Shown here piece after piece: positions 1 to 8,824 of a DNA stretch of 64,000 nucleotides. The position numbers and the translations under genes were made by a program. The notes beneath the pieces are model-generated. The model did not search any database, was not told the origin of the DNA, and was given only the letters and a program-made list of their open reading frames with translations. Source of the stretch: Chitinophaga pinensis (GTDB lineage Bacteria > Bacteroidota > Bacteroidia > UKL13-3); contig CAMAWM010000002.1 of assembly GCA_945861965.1 (NCBI GenBank), forward strand, positions 52,223-116,222, in the 5' to 3' direction. Within the stretch, counting starts at the first letter, position 1. Each line of letters opens with the position of its first letter.

Positions 1-2060
1 TTAACGGGCAATGTTATCTGACTTCCAGTTAAAAATGAATTTGTTTGATAAAGGGTTCCTACACTATCACCATTGTATTCAAAAACAGCAAAATAATAAA
101 CGGTATTTATATTTAAATTTTTAACAATACAGGTGTTTGACGTTCCGTTATAAACCACATAATTATTGCTGCCAAGATTTGCGCCATTCCCAAAAGCAGA
201 ATCGTAATTATACAAATTTCCATTAACTGGAAAAGCACTTACACTTGATCCTGATTTAGCAACAACAATTCTTCTTGAACCGTTTCCTTTTGTAAATGAA
301 ATTCTCATACTTGAGGAGTTTACATTCGTAAATTGTATGAATGAAGAACTAATTGTAGGCGAAGCATAAGCACCACTTAATACCAATGAAAATTTTTGGG
401 GGTTTGCCGATGTGTTTAAAGTTACTTTATGTTTTATTTTTATTTGATATAATCCAGAAACAGGTGTTGAAATATAAATCTGTTCCACATTATCTCTAAA
501 ATTATCACCTGTAGTTGCTGCTGTTGCAGGCGATGCAGGATTTAATACATACGGTTGATACAATTGGCTGTTTGATACTTTTGTAATGCGCATATCTAAA
601 TCGTTAATTAGCATCAACGTTGTCGGATCGTTTTGATATGGAGCAATACTGTGTTCTTTATCAGTCCAACATATTGTTGCTTTTATAGGTGTTAACCCTT
701 TTGAATAAACAAAAATTAGTACACTGTCGTTATTCAACAAATTATTTTCAGCTATTATATTATTTAACGAATCAGAGATTAATTGTGCTGCGCGATTTGT
801 GTTCATCAAACCCCAACCACTTTCGTAATTTGGGCCAAGTGTTATTTTAGGTGCATCTGTAGTGTTTATTGCCAATGCTTTTAAAGTCGCAGACTTCATA
901 TAGCTATTCTTAAGATTGAAATAATGTTGTTGCAAAAGCAAAAGTGAACCTGTAATTACTGGAGTACAACACGAGGTGCTGCTTCCAAAACCACCGTATG
1001 CCGAGTCGTTAGATGATGAGGTAGTTGAATTTGTTAAAGCCGGTGAAACAATGTCTGGTTTTATTCTTCCATCATCAGTTGGTCCCCATCCGCTAAAAGA
1101 AGTCATAACAACACTTGAAGGACCAGAATATCCTCCTGGAATTGTATTAACAGCACCAACTGTTAAAATATTTTTTGAATTTCCATAGGTTACAATTGCA
1201 TCATAAGGCCCAACCGAATCGCGAGTTGTGGTGCTTGCAACCCAAGCAGAGCCACTCCAGTAATAATGTAAAGTACTTGGAGCAACACCATTTCCTCTGT
1301 CGTTACCGGCAGCTTTAACTATCAAATAATTTGGATTTAGAAATGCGATGCTATCAAATTGCTTAGTGCGCATATCGTAGTATCCGAATTTCCAATCTTT
1401 TGTCATGCTTAATGCTGTATCGCCAAGCCAATATTGAAAACCTCCTGAGTAAACCCATGCAGCTTGATTTACGTACGAGTGATTTGAAACCAAAAGATTT
1501 GGAGCTCCAATGGCCATTTCTTGTCTATCGTTGTAAAAATCCCATCCTTTTAAATTGGTTTCGTACGCCATTCCTTTGGCTGTTGATGTAATTCCACTCG
1601 CCATTAATATTCCGGCAACTGCAGTTGAATGGCCTGAAATTCCTGCAGATGCGGTATCCATTAACGAAATTCTACCAACAAATTCACGATGTGAAATGCG
1701 TGGAGCGCCACCATCCCACATTCCTAATTTACTCATTGAGTTTCCAGTTAACGCAAATCCAGATCCTCCGCCTGGCCATACTTTATCGGTTGCTATACTT
1801 GCTGCTAAATTGGTGTTGTTTGATTCTGATTTAAACTCTGGGCATCCATTTGGTGCATAGCCGTCAAATTGTACAATGTTCCCTTTTTCGTTTATATAAA
1901 TCAGTGGAATTTTAATGGCAGAATTGTTTTTTGCATGTTGCCATACTTTGTCCAATTTGTAATTAAAAGTAGTGTCTACTTTTTCAAAAATTTGCGCAAA
2001 TAAATTGCTGTTGAAAGGAAAGGAAATAATTGAAAATAATATTGCTGCAAACTTTCTCAT
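1..2060 (-). CDS. Secreted subtilisin-like serine protease (S8), 3' end beyond window
   Basis: The reading frame is open from an ATG at 2060 to the window edge, 686 codons with no stop, so the C-terminus is missing. A signal peptide ends near FAQ (residues 21-23). The subtilase triad is readable: Asp116 in GMWDGGAP, His144 in SGHSTAVAG, the oxyanion Asn253 in AAGNDRG, and Ser363 in STSCCTP. This arrangement resembles the large Bacteroidota S8 proteases in which Asp sits in a WDGG motif. After the protease domain come a beta-rich region and a fibronectin-III-like domain common in secreted Bacteroidota proteins. Two cysteines directly after the nucleophile replace the usual Met-Ala. A T9SS sorting domain is expected past the edge but cannot be seen. 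The substrate is unknown; export and peptide hydrolysis outside the cell are inferred from the family. Confidence 0.9.
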   Translation of the reverse strand, partial: MRKFAAILFSIISFPFNSNLFAQIFEKVDTTFNYKLDKVWQHAKNNSAIKIPLIYINEKGNIVQFDGYAPNGCPEFKSESNNTNLAASIATDKVWPGGGSGFALTGNSMSKLGMWDGGAPRISHREFVGRISLMDTASAGISGHSTAVAGILMASGITSTAKGMAYETNLKGWDFYNDRQEMAIGAPNLLVSNHSYVNQAAWVYSGGFQYWLGDTALSMTKDWKFGYYDMRTKQFDSIAFLNPNYLIVKAAGNDRGNGVAPSTLHYYWSGSAWVASTTTRDSVGPYDAIVTYGNSKNILTVGAVNTIPGGYSGPSSVVMTSFSGWGPTDDGRIKPDIVSPALTNSTTSSSNDSAYGGFGSSTSCCTPVITGSLLLLQQHYFNLKNSYMKSATLKALAINTTDAPKITLGPNYESGWGLMNTNRAAQLISDSLNNIIAENNLLNNDSVLIFVYSKGLTPIKATICWTDKEHSIAPYQNDPTTLMLINDLDMRITKVSNSQLYQPYVLNPASPATAATTGDNFRDNVEQIYISTPVSGLYQIKIKHKVTLNTSANPQKFSLVLSGAYASPTISSSFIQFTNVNSSSMRISFTKGNGSRRIVVAKSGSSVSAFPVNGNLYNYDSAFGNGANLGSNNYVVYNGTSNTCIVKNLNINTVYYFAVFEYNGDSVGTLYQTNSFLTGSQITLPV

Positions 2061-2169
2061 TATTTGTATTTAATGAAATTCAAAGTAATAAAAAGTTTCT
2101 GAGATTATGAAAAATAATCAGTTAGTACTTTTTCTGAATTGAAATTTATAAGAGAAAAACTTTATAAAT

Positions 2170-2640
2170 TTACTTTTTGCCGTAAAATTGTTTTTTGTAA
2201 TCTTCTAGAATTGGTTTCAATCCTTCGGCATCTTTATATCCAACTACAATAGCAGTTTTATTTTGCTTTGGATAAATAAAAATAGTTGTTGGATATCCGC
2301 TTATCGAATTGTTGCTAATTGCACCAGCCAATCCTTGTCCATCATATTTTTTTCCGTTATAAGTGTAAGTAATCCCGGCAACTTCTGGGTTGAATTTTAC
2401 AGCAACATAATCTTTGCTAACTATGGATGAAATGTCGTTTTTTGCATACGCATCTCGATCCATACGTTTGCACCATCCGCACCAGTCTGTATATACATCT
2501 ACAAGCATTATTTTATTTTTCTTTTTTGCTAAAGCGTACCCTTCATTAAATCCTAACCATTTTATTTCATCCGCTTTTTTCATTGAGATGTTTCCAAACG
2601 CAAGCAATGCGATTAATGATGTAATTATTATTTTTTTCAT
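2170..2640 (-). CDS. Secreted thioredoxin-fold protein (WCGWC)
   Basis: The protein has 156 residues, an N-terminal signal peptide of about 20 residues and a thioredoxin fold. The redox motif WCGWC lies at residues 53-57 and the cis-proline motif GYPTT at about 115-119. WCxWCK with a following RMD is typical of the thioredoxin_7/DUF255-like periplasmic group, which reduces or isomerises disulfides in exported proteins. It lies between the subtilase and the PLP enzyme on the same strand, with gaps of 109 and 77 bp, so co-transcription is possible but unproven. Periplasmic location is inferred from the signal peptide, and no partner can be named. Confidence 0.85.
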   Translation of the reverse strand: MKKIIITSLIALLAFGNISMKKADEIKWLGFNEGYALAKKKNKIMLVDVYTDWCGWCKRMDRDAYAKNDISSIVSKDYVAVKFNPEVAGITYTYNGKKYDGQGLAGAISNNSISGYPTTIFIYPKQNKTAIVVGYKDAEGLKPILEDYKKQFYGKK

Positions 2641-2717
2641 GATTGTGCCTAAAGTTTTTTTAATTGTTCTAATTTATTATTTATTTAATGTTTAACGAAT
2701 TCAGATAGTTTTTTGTT

Positions 2718-3965
2718 TTATTCTGCCATTGCTACAAAATCCATTTTTGCATATTCGCCCGAATCAAGTTTATGTTTTACTGCAGAAAAAGCGTTGATGG
2801 TTTCTTCTACATCTTTCAAACTATGTGCCGCTGTTGGAATTATTCGCAATATAATAACACCTTTAGGCACAACTGGATAAACTATAATGGAGCAAAAAAT
2901 ATTGTAAACCTCTCTAAGCTCTTGAGTAATTGCTGTAGCTTCAGGAATTGTGCCATTTAAAATTACCGGAGTAACTGGAGTTGTAGTAACTCCAATATTA
3001 AATCCTTTTTCTCTCAATCCGTTTTGCAATGCGTGAACTATTTTCCAAAGATTGCTTTTAAGTTCAGGATGATCGCGAAGGAGTTGGAGTCTTTTCAATG
3101 CACCAATAACCATTGGCATTGGCAATGATTTTGCAAATATTTGTGAACGACTGTTGTATCGCAAATGTTTTACAACCGTATTTTCTCCTGCAATAAAACC
3201 GCCAATCCCAGCCATTGACTTTGCAAAAGTTCCAAAATAAATATCGATTCCGTCCATACAATTTTGTTCTTCGCCAACACCGGCACCTGTTTTTCCCATA
3301 GTTCCAAATCCGTGCGCATCATCAACAAACAACCTGAAATTGAATTTTTTCTTCAGTTCAACAATTTCATTTATTTTTCCTTGAGCACCGCTCATTCCAA
3401 AAACGCCTTCGGTAATTACCAAGATGGAACCACCAGTTTCCTCAACCATTTTTGTGGCTCTTTTAAGTTGTATTTCAAGACTTTCAATATTGTTATGTGT
3501 GTAAACAAATCGTTTTCCAATATGTAGTCTCATGCCATCAATAATGCAAGCATGGCTTTCGGCATCGTACACAATTACATCGTGTCTATCTACTAAGCAG
3601 TCAATGGCAGAAACCATTCCTTGATAACCATAATTTAATAAAATCGCTTCTGGTTTGCTTACAAATGTCGCCAATTCATTTTCTAATTGTTCGTGGTAAT
3701 TGCTGTTTCCACTCATCATTCGTGCTCCCATTGGATATGCCAAACCATACTTCTCAGTTGCTTCAGCATCTGCTTTTCTTACCTCAGGATGATTGGCTAA
3801 ACCTAAATAATTATTCAAGCTCCAAACTAGTTTTTCTTTTCCTCTAAAAAGCATTCTAGCGCCAATTTCTCCTTCCAATTTTGGAAACATGTAATACCCG
3901 TAACTGTCCTTGGCATGAGTTCCAAGTGGGCCTGGTTTTGTTTTTAATTTTTCAAATAAATCCAT
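2718..3965 (-). CDS. PLP-dependent alpha-oxoamine synthase (aminotransferase class I/II fold)
   Basis: The protein has 415 residues. The family is clear from DDAHG (215-219), the PLP Schiff-base lysine Lys249 in GTFAKS, and the following GGFIAG. This family condenses an amino acid with an acyl thioester and releases CO2. Members include serine palmitoyltransferase, 2-amino-3-ketobutyrate-CoA ligase, 8-amino-7-oxononanoate synthase, and the cysteate acyltransferases of sulfonolipid synthesis. The N-terminal region (KPGPLGTHA) is the type widespread in Bacteroidota, where a sphingolipid or sulfonolipid role is plausible. No bio or kbl-tdh partner lies nearby. The first step of a sphingoid or capnoid lipid pathway is my preferred reading, but the substrate cannot be told from sequence alone. 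Confidence 0.8.
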   Translation of the reverse strand: MDLFEKLKTKPGPLGTHAKDSYGYYMFPKLEGEIGARMLFRGKEKLVWSLNNYLGLANHPEVRKADAEATEKYGLAYPMGARMMSGNSNYHEQLENELATFVSKPEAILLNYGYQGMVSAIDCLVDRHDVIVYDAESHACIIDGMRLHIGKRFVYTHNNIESLEIQLKRATKMVEETGGSILVITEGVFGMSGAQGKINEIVELKKKFNFRLFVDDAHGFGTMGKTGAGVGEEQNCMDGIDIYFGTFAKSMAGIGGFIAGENTVVKHLRYNSRSQIFAKSLPMPMVIGALKRLQLLRDHPELKSNLWKIVHALQNGLREKGFNIGVTTTPVTPVILNGTIPEATAITQELREVYNIFCSIIVYPVVPKGVIILRIIPTAAHSLKDVEETINAFSAVKHKLDSGEYAKMDFVAMAE

Positions 3966-4065
3966 TTTTATTTTTTGGGTTGAGTAAACTTGAGCATTAA
4001 AAATTTGATAAAGACTAAATTTTTTTGGTGCAAAAATAAGATTGAAAGGTTAAAATAAAAAGTAT

Positions 4066-5244
4066 TTAAGCTTTGCTTCTTCTTTCAAGCTCATTTACTA
4101 TCAATGAAAGCTCTCTGCTAGCTTGGCCTTTAACGCTTGTATTTTCAGCTGCTCGTCTGAACAAATAAGGTAAAACAGATTTTACTGGCCCATAGGGTAA
4201 ATATTTGGCTACATTAAATCCTGCATTGCTTAAGTTATAACTCAGATTATCCGACATCCCAAAAAGTTGCGAAAAGTAAATTCGTTTATCTGAGTTTTCA
4301 ATATTGTTTTCTTGAATTAGTTTTACGAGCATTGAACTGCTTTCTTCATTATGTGTTCCGCAACAGAAACTAATTTTATCAATATGTTTAATACAAAAAT
4401 TTAATGCTTTGTTGAAATCAATATCGCAATTATTTTTATTTTTATGAATTGGATCTGTATAGTTTAAGTTTTTGGCTCGTTCGCGTTCTTTTTCCATATA
4501 AGCACCTCGAACTATTTTTAATCCTAAAAAGTAAGAATTTTGAGTTGCCTTTTCATAATTTTCATATAAAAAATTTAACCTGTCGTGTCTGTATAATTGA
4601 ATGGTGTTAAAAACAATTGCAAGTTCTTTGTTAAATTTCTGCATCATTTCATCTGCCAAGTCATCTACACAGTTTTGAATCCAACTTTCTTCGGCATCTA
4701 TAAAAATCCTAACATTGCTCTCATATGCAGCTTTGCAAATGGATTCAATTCTTGAGCGAACCTTTAAATATTCAGCATTTTCATCATCACTCAATATTTT
4801 TCCTTCGTTTATTTTATTTAACAAATCAAATCTTGCCAGCCCAGTAACTTTAAAAACACAAAATGGAATTTTTGGGTTGTTTTTTGCCTTTATAATTGTA
4901 GTTAATATTTCATTTTTTGTTCGTTCAAAATCAAGTTCCTTTTCTTTGCCTTCTACTGAGTAATCTAATATTGTACCTATTCCATATTCATGTAAATTTG
5001 AAATTGTTTTCTCACACTCTTCAATACTTTCACCACCACAAAATTGTTTGAAAACAGTCGCTTTAATCAATCCTTTTACGGGCAAGTAAAACAGAAATGT
5101 AAAGTTTATAAGTGCTGGGCCGATTTTTACTAACCAATTTAATCCGATGGCTTTAAATAGCAAATAGGAATTTCTTAAGTCGCTGTTTGTTTTTGATTTA
5201 AATGCAACTTCGGTATTGCTAAAATTCAATGAATTATGCGCCAT
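4066..5244 (-). CDS. Proline dehydrogenase
   Basis: The protein has 392 residues and oxidises L-proline to 1-pyrroline-5-carboxylate with FAD, passing electrons to the respiratory chain. Supporting motifs are KIVRGAYMEKE (about 243-253), FCCGTHN, and the C-terminal RRAAENTSV segment followed by SRELSLI, which are hallmarks of the PRODH barrel. It is a stand-alone enzyme, not fused to the P5C dehydrogenase half of PutA. It is divergent from aroB, with 126 bp between the two starts. The partner P5C dehydrogenase is not in this window. Confidence 0.92.
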   Translation of the reverse strand: MAHNSLNFSNTEVAFKSKTNSDLRNSYLLFKAIGLNWLVKIGPALINFTFLFYLPVKGLIKATVFKQFCGGESIEECEKTISNLHEYGIGTILDYSVEGKEKELDFERTKNEILTTIIKAKNNPKIPFCVFKVTGLARFDLLNKINEGKILSDDENAEYLKVRSRIESICKAAYESNVRIFIDAEESWIQNCVDDLADEMMQKFNKELAIVFNTIQLYRHDRLNFLYENYEKATQNSYFLGLKIVRGAYMEKERERAKNLNYTDPIHKNKNNCDIDFNKALNFCIKHIDKISFCCGTHNEESSSMLVKLIQENNIENSDKRIYFSQLFGMSDNLSYNLSNAGFNVAKYLPYGPVKSVLPYLFRRAAENTSVKGQASRELSLIVNELERRSKA

Positions 5245-5327
5245 TTATATGTATTTAAGATTTGTTTTTTAAATGATTAAAGCCAAATTTATTACTATAT
5301 TTTAATAATTTAGCCGCACAAATATCT

Positions 5328-5336
5328 TAATTTCGC
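5328..5336 (+). promoter_or_regulatory. Candidate -7 element upstream of aroB
   Basis: TAATTTCGC resembles the Bacteroidota -7 consensus TAnnTTTG, with C in place of the third T, and lies 34 nt before the aroB ATG. Similar TAnnTTCGC strings precede three other genes here (13672 minus, 37831, 60237). I see no convincing -33 TTTG at the right distance, so the call is tentative. Confidence 0.35.
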
Positions 5337-5370
5337 TGTGCAAAAAAAATGAGTAGGATTAAAACCTTTT

Positions 5371-6411
5371 ATGAATAAAATTATTTTTGGCGAAAACGTT
5401 TTTGATAGATTAAATAAAACAATAGCTAAAAACAGCTATTCGAAAGTTTTTGTGTTGTTAGATGAAAACACTAAAAGGCATTGTTTGCCAATACTTAAAA
5501 AGTATTTAACTGAATTTATTACAATAAAAATAAAAAGTGGAGAAGGGAATAAAAATATAGATACAGCAACTTTTATTTGGGAAACATTACATAAAAATTT
5601 TGCAGATAGACAAAGCGTTTTAATTAATTTAGGAGGAGGAGCTTTGTCAGACATTGGAGGATTTTGTGCTTCAACTTTTCTGCGAGGTATTGATTTTATT
5701 AATGTTCCAAGTACTTTGTTGTCAATGGTAGATGCTTCGATAGGTGCAAAACAAGGATTGAATTTGCAAAATTATAAAAACGTTATTGGCGTTTTTAATC
5801 ATCCTAAATGCATTTTTGTTTATCCTGATTTTATTAAAACTTTAGCTGAATCCGAATTGAAAAATGGATTAGCCGAAATAGTAAAACATGCTTTGATTGC
5901 CGATAAAAAATTATGGAATAAAATTTATAAAATTAAAAAATTTGATACCGATAATTTAAGCAAATTAATTCTGAGTTCAATTAGAATAAAGTCAAAAATT
6001 ACAACAAAAGATCCTCATGAATTTGGTTTGCGAAAAGTTTTGAATTATGGCCATACCATTGCTCATGCGATAGAAACATTTTCGATGAACAATGATGGAA
6101 ATAACTTTTTGAAACATGGTGAGGCAGTTGCAATTGGGATTGTGTGCGAATCGTATATTTCACATAAAATAAATAAATTTCCTCTAATCGATTTGAATTT
6201 AATTGTATCGTTTATTAAGAAACATTTCAAAAAATACCATTGTCGTTGGGACGAAATTCTTTTGATAAAAAATATGTCTCACGACAAAAAAAACAATTCT
6301 CGGAAAATTAATTTTACATTGTTGAATTCAATTGGGGATCCAATTGTTAACTGCAATTGTACTGATGAATTAATTTGTGAATCACTGAATTATTATAAAA
6401 ATGCATTTTAA
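5371..6411 (+). CDS. aroB: 3-dehydroquinate synthase
   Basis: The protein has 346 residues and is the second shikimate enzyme: it converts DAHP to 3-dehydroquinate using NAD+ and a divalent metal in the cytoplasm. Sequence support: the NAD-binding glycine cluster NLGGGALSDIGGF (about 86-98), the core VPSTLLSMVDASIGAK (about 112-127), the metal-ligand segments AEIVKHALI and GHTIAHAIE, and HGEAVAIGI near the C-terminal third. The length is normal. The ATG at 5371 has no Shine-Dalgarno sequence. The stop lies 5 nt before the aroA start, so aroB and aroA are almost certainly one transcript. Confidence 0.97.
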   Translation: MNKIIFGENVFDRLNKTIAKNSYSKVFVLLDENTKRHCLPILKKYLTEFITIKIKSGEGNKNIDTATFIWETLHKNFADRQSVLINLGGGALSDIGGFCASTFLRGIDFINVPSTLLSMVDASIGAKQGLNLQNYKNVIGVFNHPKCIFVYPDFIKTLAESELKNGLAEIVKHALIADKKLWNKIYKIKKFDTDNLSKLILSSIRIKSKITTKDPHEFGLRKVLNYGHTIAHAIETFSMNNDGNNFLKHGEAVAIGIVCESYISHKINKFPLIDLNLIVSFIKKHFKKYHCRWDEILLIKNMSHDKKNNSRKINFTLLNSIGDPIVNCNCTDELICESLNYYKNAF

Positions 6412-6416
6412 TTATA

Positions 6417-7682
6417 ATGAAAACGATTCGTTATAAACCTGTAGATTTTTCATCGCCTATTGAAATTAATTTATCTTCTTCAAAAAGCATAAGCAATCGA
6501 GCACTGCTCTTACAAGCACTTTCAAAACACAAATTTCCATTAAACAACATATCGGATGCTGACGATACAAAGTTAATGTTGGAAGCATTGTCGGGTGATT
6601 GTAAAACAATTAATTTAAAGAATGCTGGTACTTGCATGCGTTTTTTAACTGCGTATTTTTCATGTATTGAAAACAAGGAAATAATTTTGCAATGTGATGA
6701 ACGAATGAAGCAAAGACCTATAAAAAATTTAGTTGATTCACTGAATGAATTAGGTGCTGAAATTATATATCTTGAAGACGAAAATTTTCCGCCTCTAAAA
6801 ATTATAGGCAAAAAACTTATAGGTAAAAATATTTCAATTAATGCTAGTCAAAGCAGTCAGTTTGTATCGGCTTTGATGCTTATTGCTCCTTTTATTGAAA
6901 ATGGTTTGACGATTGATTTAGTGGATGAGATTTCATCTAAAAGTTATATTGAGATGACTGCAGATTTGATGAATAATTTAGGATTTGAAGTTTTATTTTC
7001 CGGATCAAAAATTTCAATTAAACAACAGAAAATAAATTCTACGATTGATCAAACAAATTCTTATTCAATTGAACCAGATTGGAGCAGTGCAGCATTTTGG
7101 TTTCAAGTGGTTGCATTAAATTCAGACATTAAAATATTTCTAAAAAACTTATTTCATCAAAGTATTCAAGGTGACAAAATAATTGAGAATTTAATGAAAC
7201 GATTTTCAGTTCACTCATCAGAAATTATTTTTTATGGTACTAATGGAATTCTAATTGAAAATAAAAAAAGTATAAATTCTTTAAATGATATAAGTATAAA
7301 TTTTACTTCAAATCCTGATTTAGTGCCTGTTTATGCTGTAACTTGTGCTGCATTGAATTTAAAAACGAATTTGATTGGATTGAGAAATTTAAAAATTAAA
7401 GAAAGCGATCGACTTGTTGCAATAAACGAAGAGTTAAATAATCTGGGTTTTGAAACTCAAATTGTAAATGACGAATTGCAAATTAATAATACTTTACATC
7501 AGCGTTTCAACATGTCATCGAATCAGATAATGAATACTCGCAAGGATCATCGAATTGCAATGGCATTTGCGCCACTTGTATTTTTATTTGATGAAATTAA
7601 AATGAACGATACAGATGTAGTAATCAAATCTTATCCTGATTTTTGGTTAGAAGCAAAAAAAGTTGGGATTGAGTTGGTTTAA
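6417..7682 (+). CDS. aroA: 3-phosphoshikimate 1-carboxyvinyltransferase (EPSP synthase)
   Basis: The protein has 421 residues. It transfers enolpyruvate from PEP to shikimate 3-phosphate, the sixth shikimate step. Visible family motifs: SSSKSISNRALLL near the N-terminus, NAGTCMRFLTAYF for the usual GNAGT-R segment, ASQSSQFVSALMLIAP, KESDRL and the C-terminal DHRIAMAFAP. The first residue of GNAG is Lys here (KNAGT), a variant also seen in other Bacteroidota. It follows aroB by 5 nt. Its TAA shares four bases (TTAA) with the stop of the convergent efflux adaptor gene. Confidence 0.96.
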   Translation: MKTIRYKPVDFSSPIEINLSSSKSISNRALLLQALSKHKFPLNNISDADDTKLMLEALSGDCKTINLKNAGTCMRFLTAYFSCIENKEIILQCDERMKQRPIKNLVDSLNELGAEIIYLEDENFPPLKIIGKKLIGKNISINASQSSQFVSALMLIAPFIENGLTIDLVDEISSKSYIEMTADLMNNLGFEVLFSGSKISIKQQKINSTIDQTNSYSIEPDWSSAAFWFQVVALNSDIKIFLKNLFHQSIQGDKIIENLMKRFSVHSSEIIFYGTNGILIENKKSINSLNDISINFTSNPDLVPVYAVTCAALNLKTNLIGLRNLKIKESDRLVAINEELNNLGFETQIVNDELQINNTLHQRFNMSSNQIMNTRKDHRIAMAFAPLVFLFDEIKMNDTDVVIKSYPDFWLEAKKVGIELV

Positions 7683-8815
7683 TCTTCATCTATGTTTTTC
7701 AATTTCATTAACAAAGAATAACTGCCCTTCAGTACAATTGCATTTCCTGAAATTGATTTTACGTTTTCTGAAATTATTTCGGTGAAACCATTTTCTGAAT
7801 TCCCGATTTTTATTTCAATCATTTCATAATTGTTGTTTGATTTTTGGATAAATAAAAATTGTTTATTTTCAAAAGTTACAATTGCATCAGTAGGAATTGA
7901 GGACGCATTTTTACTATGCAATTCAATTTCTGCATTCATAAACATACCAGGAATTAAAGTCGCATCGTATTTTTCAAAATGGCAATGGACATCAACGCTG
8001 TGGTCTTGAGTCAAGTCTTTTCCAAGTAAAATAATTTCGCAGTTATGCGTTATTTCAGGATTACTATTGTTATATGCAATTAGTTTTTGTCCGATTAAAA
8101 GTTTGCTGATGTCTTTTTCAAAGATGGTAAGCGTTAAATGAATGTCGGAAGGGTTTACTAATTCAAAAAGCACATCGGTTGGCGTTGCATATTTTCCAAT
8201 GTTCATTTTTACTTGCGATACAAAACCGTCAATGGGTGAAGTGATGTTGATGCTTTTTGAGATGGTGTTTTCATTTAAGTTGTCGGGGTTTATGCCTATC
8301 AATTTTAATTTCTCTGACAAAGATTTAATGAGAATTTTTTGTGAGAGATATTCGGTTTGTGCTGCTTGAAAAACTTTGTCGCTGCTGGCTTTGCTTTGGT
8401 TCAATTCTTTTTGGCGGTTGTATTCTGCTTCAATAGAAGTGAAGTGTGCTTTGGCTGTAAGGTAATCTTGTTGCAATTGAATGTATTGTTGGTCTTCCAT
8501 TGTTGCAATTACTTCGCCTTTGCTGATGTGCATTCCTGCAAGAAGTTTTGTTGAACGCAAATAACCACCCATCGGCACACTAACTGAAACCATGTTTTGC
8601 GGTGGCACTTCAATTTTGCCGTTCACTTTTAAGAGTGAAGAAATATTTCGCAACTCAATTTTTCCTATTGCGATTTCAGAATTTTTGAGTTGTGCATCGG
8701 TGAGTTCAACGGTTGTTTCGCTTGATACTTCTTCCGTTGCTGTTGTTTCAGTTTTCTTGTTTCCACAAGATGTAAGAATTGAAAATGCTATTGCTATGAT
8801 GATATATTTTGTCAT
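7679..8815 (-). CDS. Efflux RND periplasmic adaptor (CusB/CzcB-like lipoprotein)
   Basis: The protein has 378 residues and a lipoprotein signal with the lipobox cysteine at residue 17 (FSILTSCGNK). It follows the membrane-fusion plan: a barrel-sandwich lipoyl half (GGYLRSTKLLAGMHISKGEVIATM), a helical hairpin, the second lipoyl half (ITSPIDGFVSQVKMNIGKY) and a beta-barrel. It would bridge the inner-membrane RND pump and the outer-membrane channel encoded just upstream. The RND gene ends 9 nt before its start, so the two are co-transcribed. Heavy-metal export is inferred from the pump's HME-type motifs; the metal is not identifiable. I see no Met-rich CusB-type metal-binding N-terminus. Confidence 0.9.
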   Translation of the reverse strand: MTKYIIIAIAFSILTSCGNKKTETTATEEVSSETTVELTDAQLKNSEIAIGKIELRNISSLLKVNGKIEVPPQNMVSVSVPMGGYLRSTKLLAGMHISKGEVIATMEDQQYIQLQQDYLTAKAHFTSIEAEYNRQKELNQSKASSDKVFQAAQTEYLSQKILIKSLSEKLKLIGINPDNLNENTISKSINITSPIDGFVSQVKMNIGKYATPTDVLFELVNPSDIHLTLTIFEKDISKLLIGQKLIAYNNSNPEITHNCEIILLGKDLTQDHSVDVHCHFEKYDATLIPGMFMNAEIELHSKNASSIPTDAIVTFENKQFLFIQKSNNNYEMIEIKIGNSENGFTEIISENVKSISGNAIVLKGSYSLLMKLKNIDED

Positions 8816-8824
8816 GATTGAAAT

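Noticed and set aside
976..1860. Several plus-strand ORFs at the left edge
   Set aside because: They are shadows of the minus-strand subtilase, which is open across the whole region and has a complete catalytic triad.
6431..6811. 126-residue minus-strand ORF opposite aroA
   Set aside because: It lies entirely within aroA and mirrors its codons; no start context or motif.
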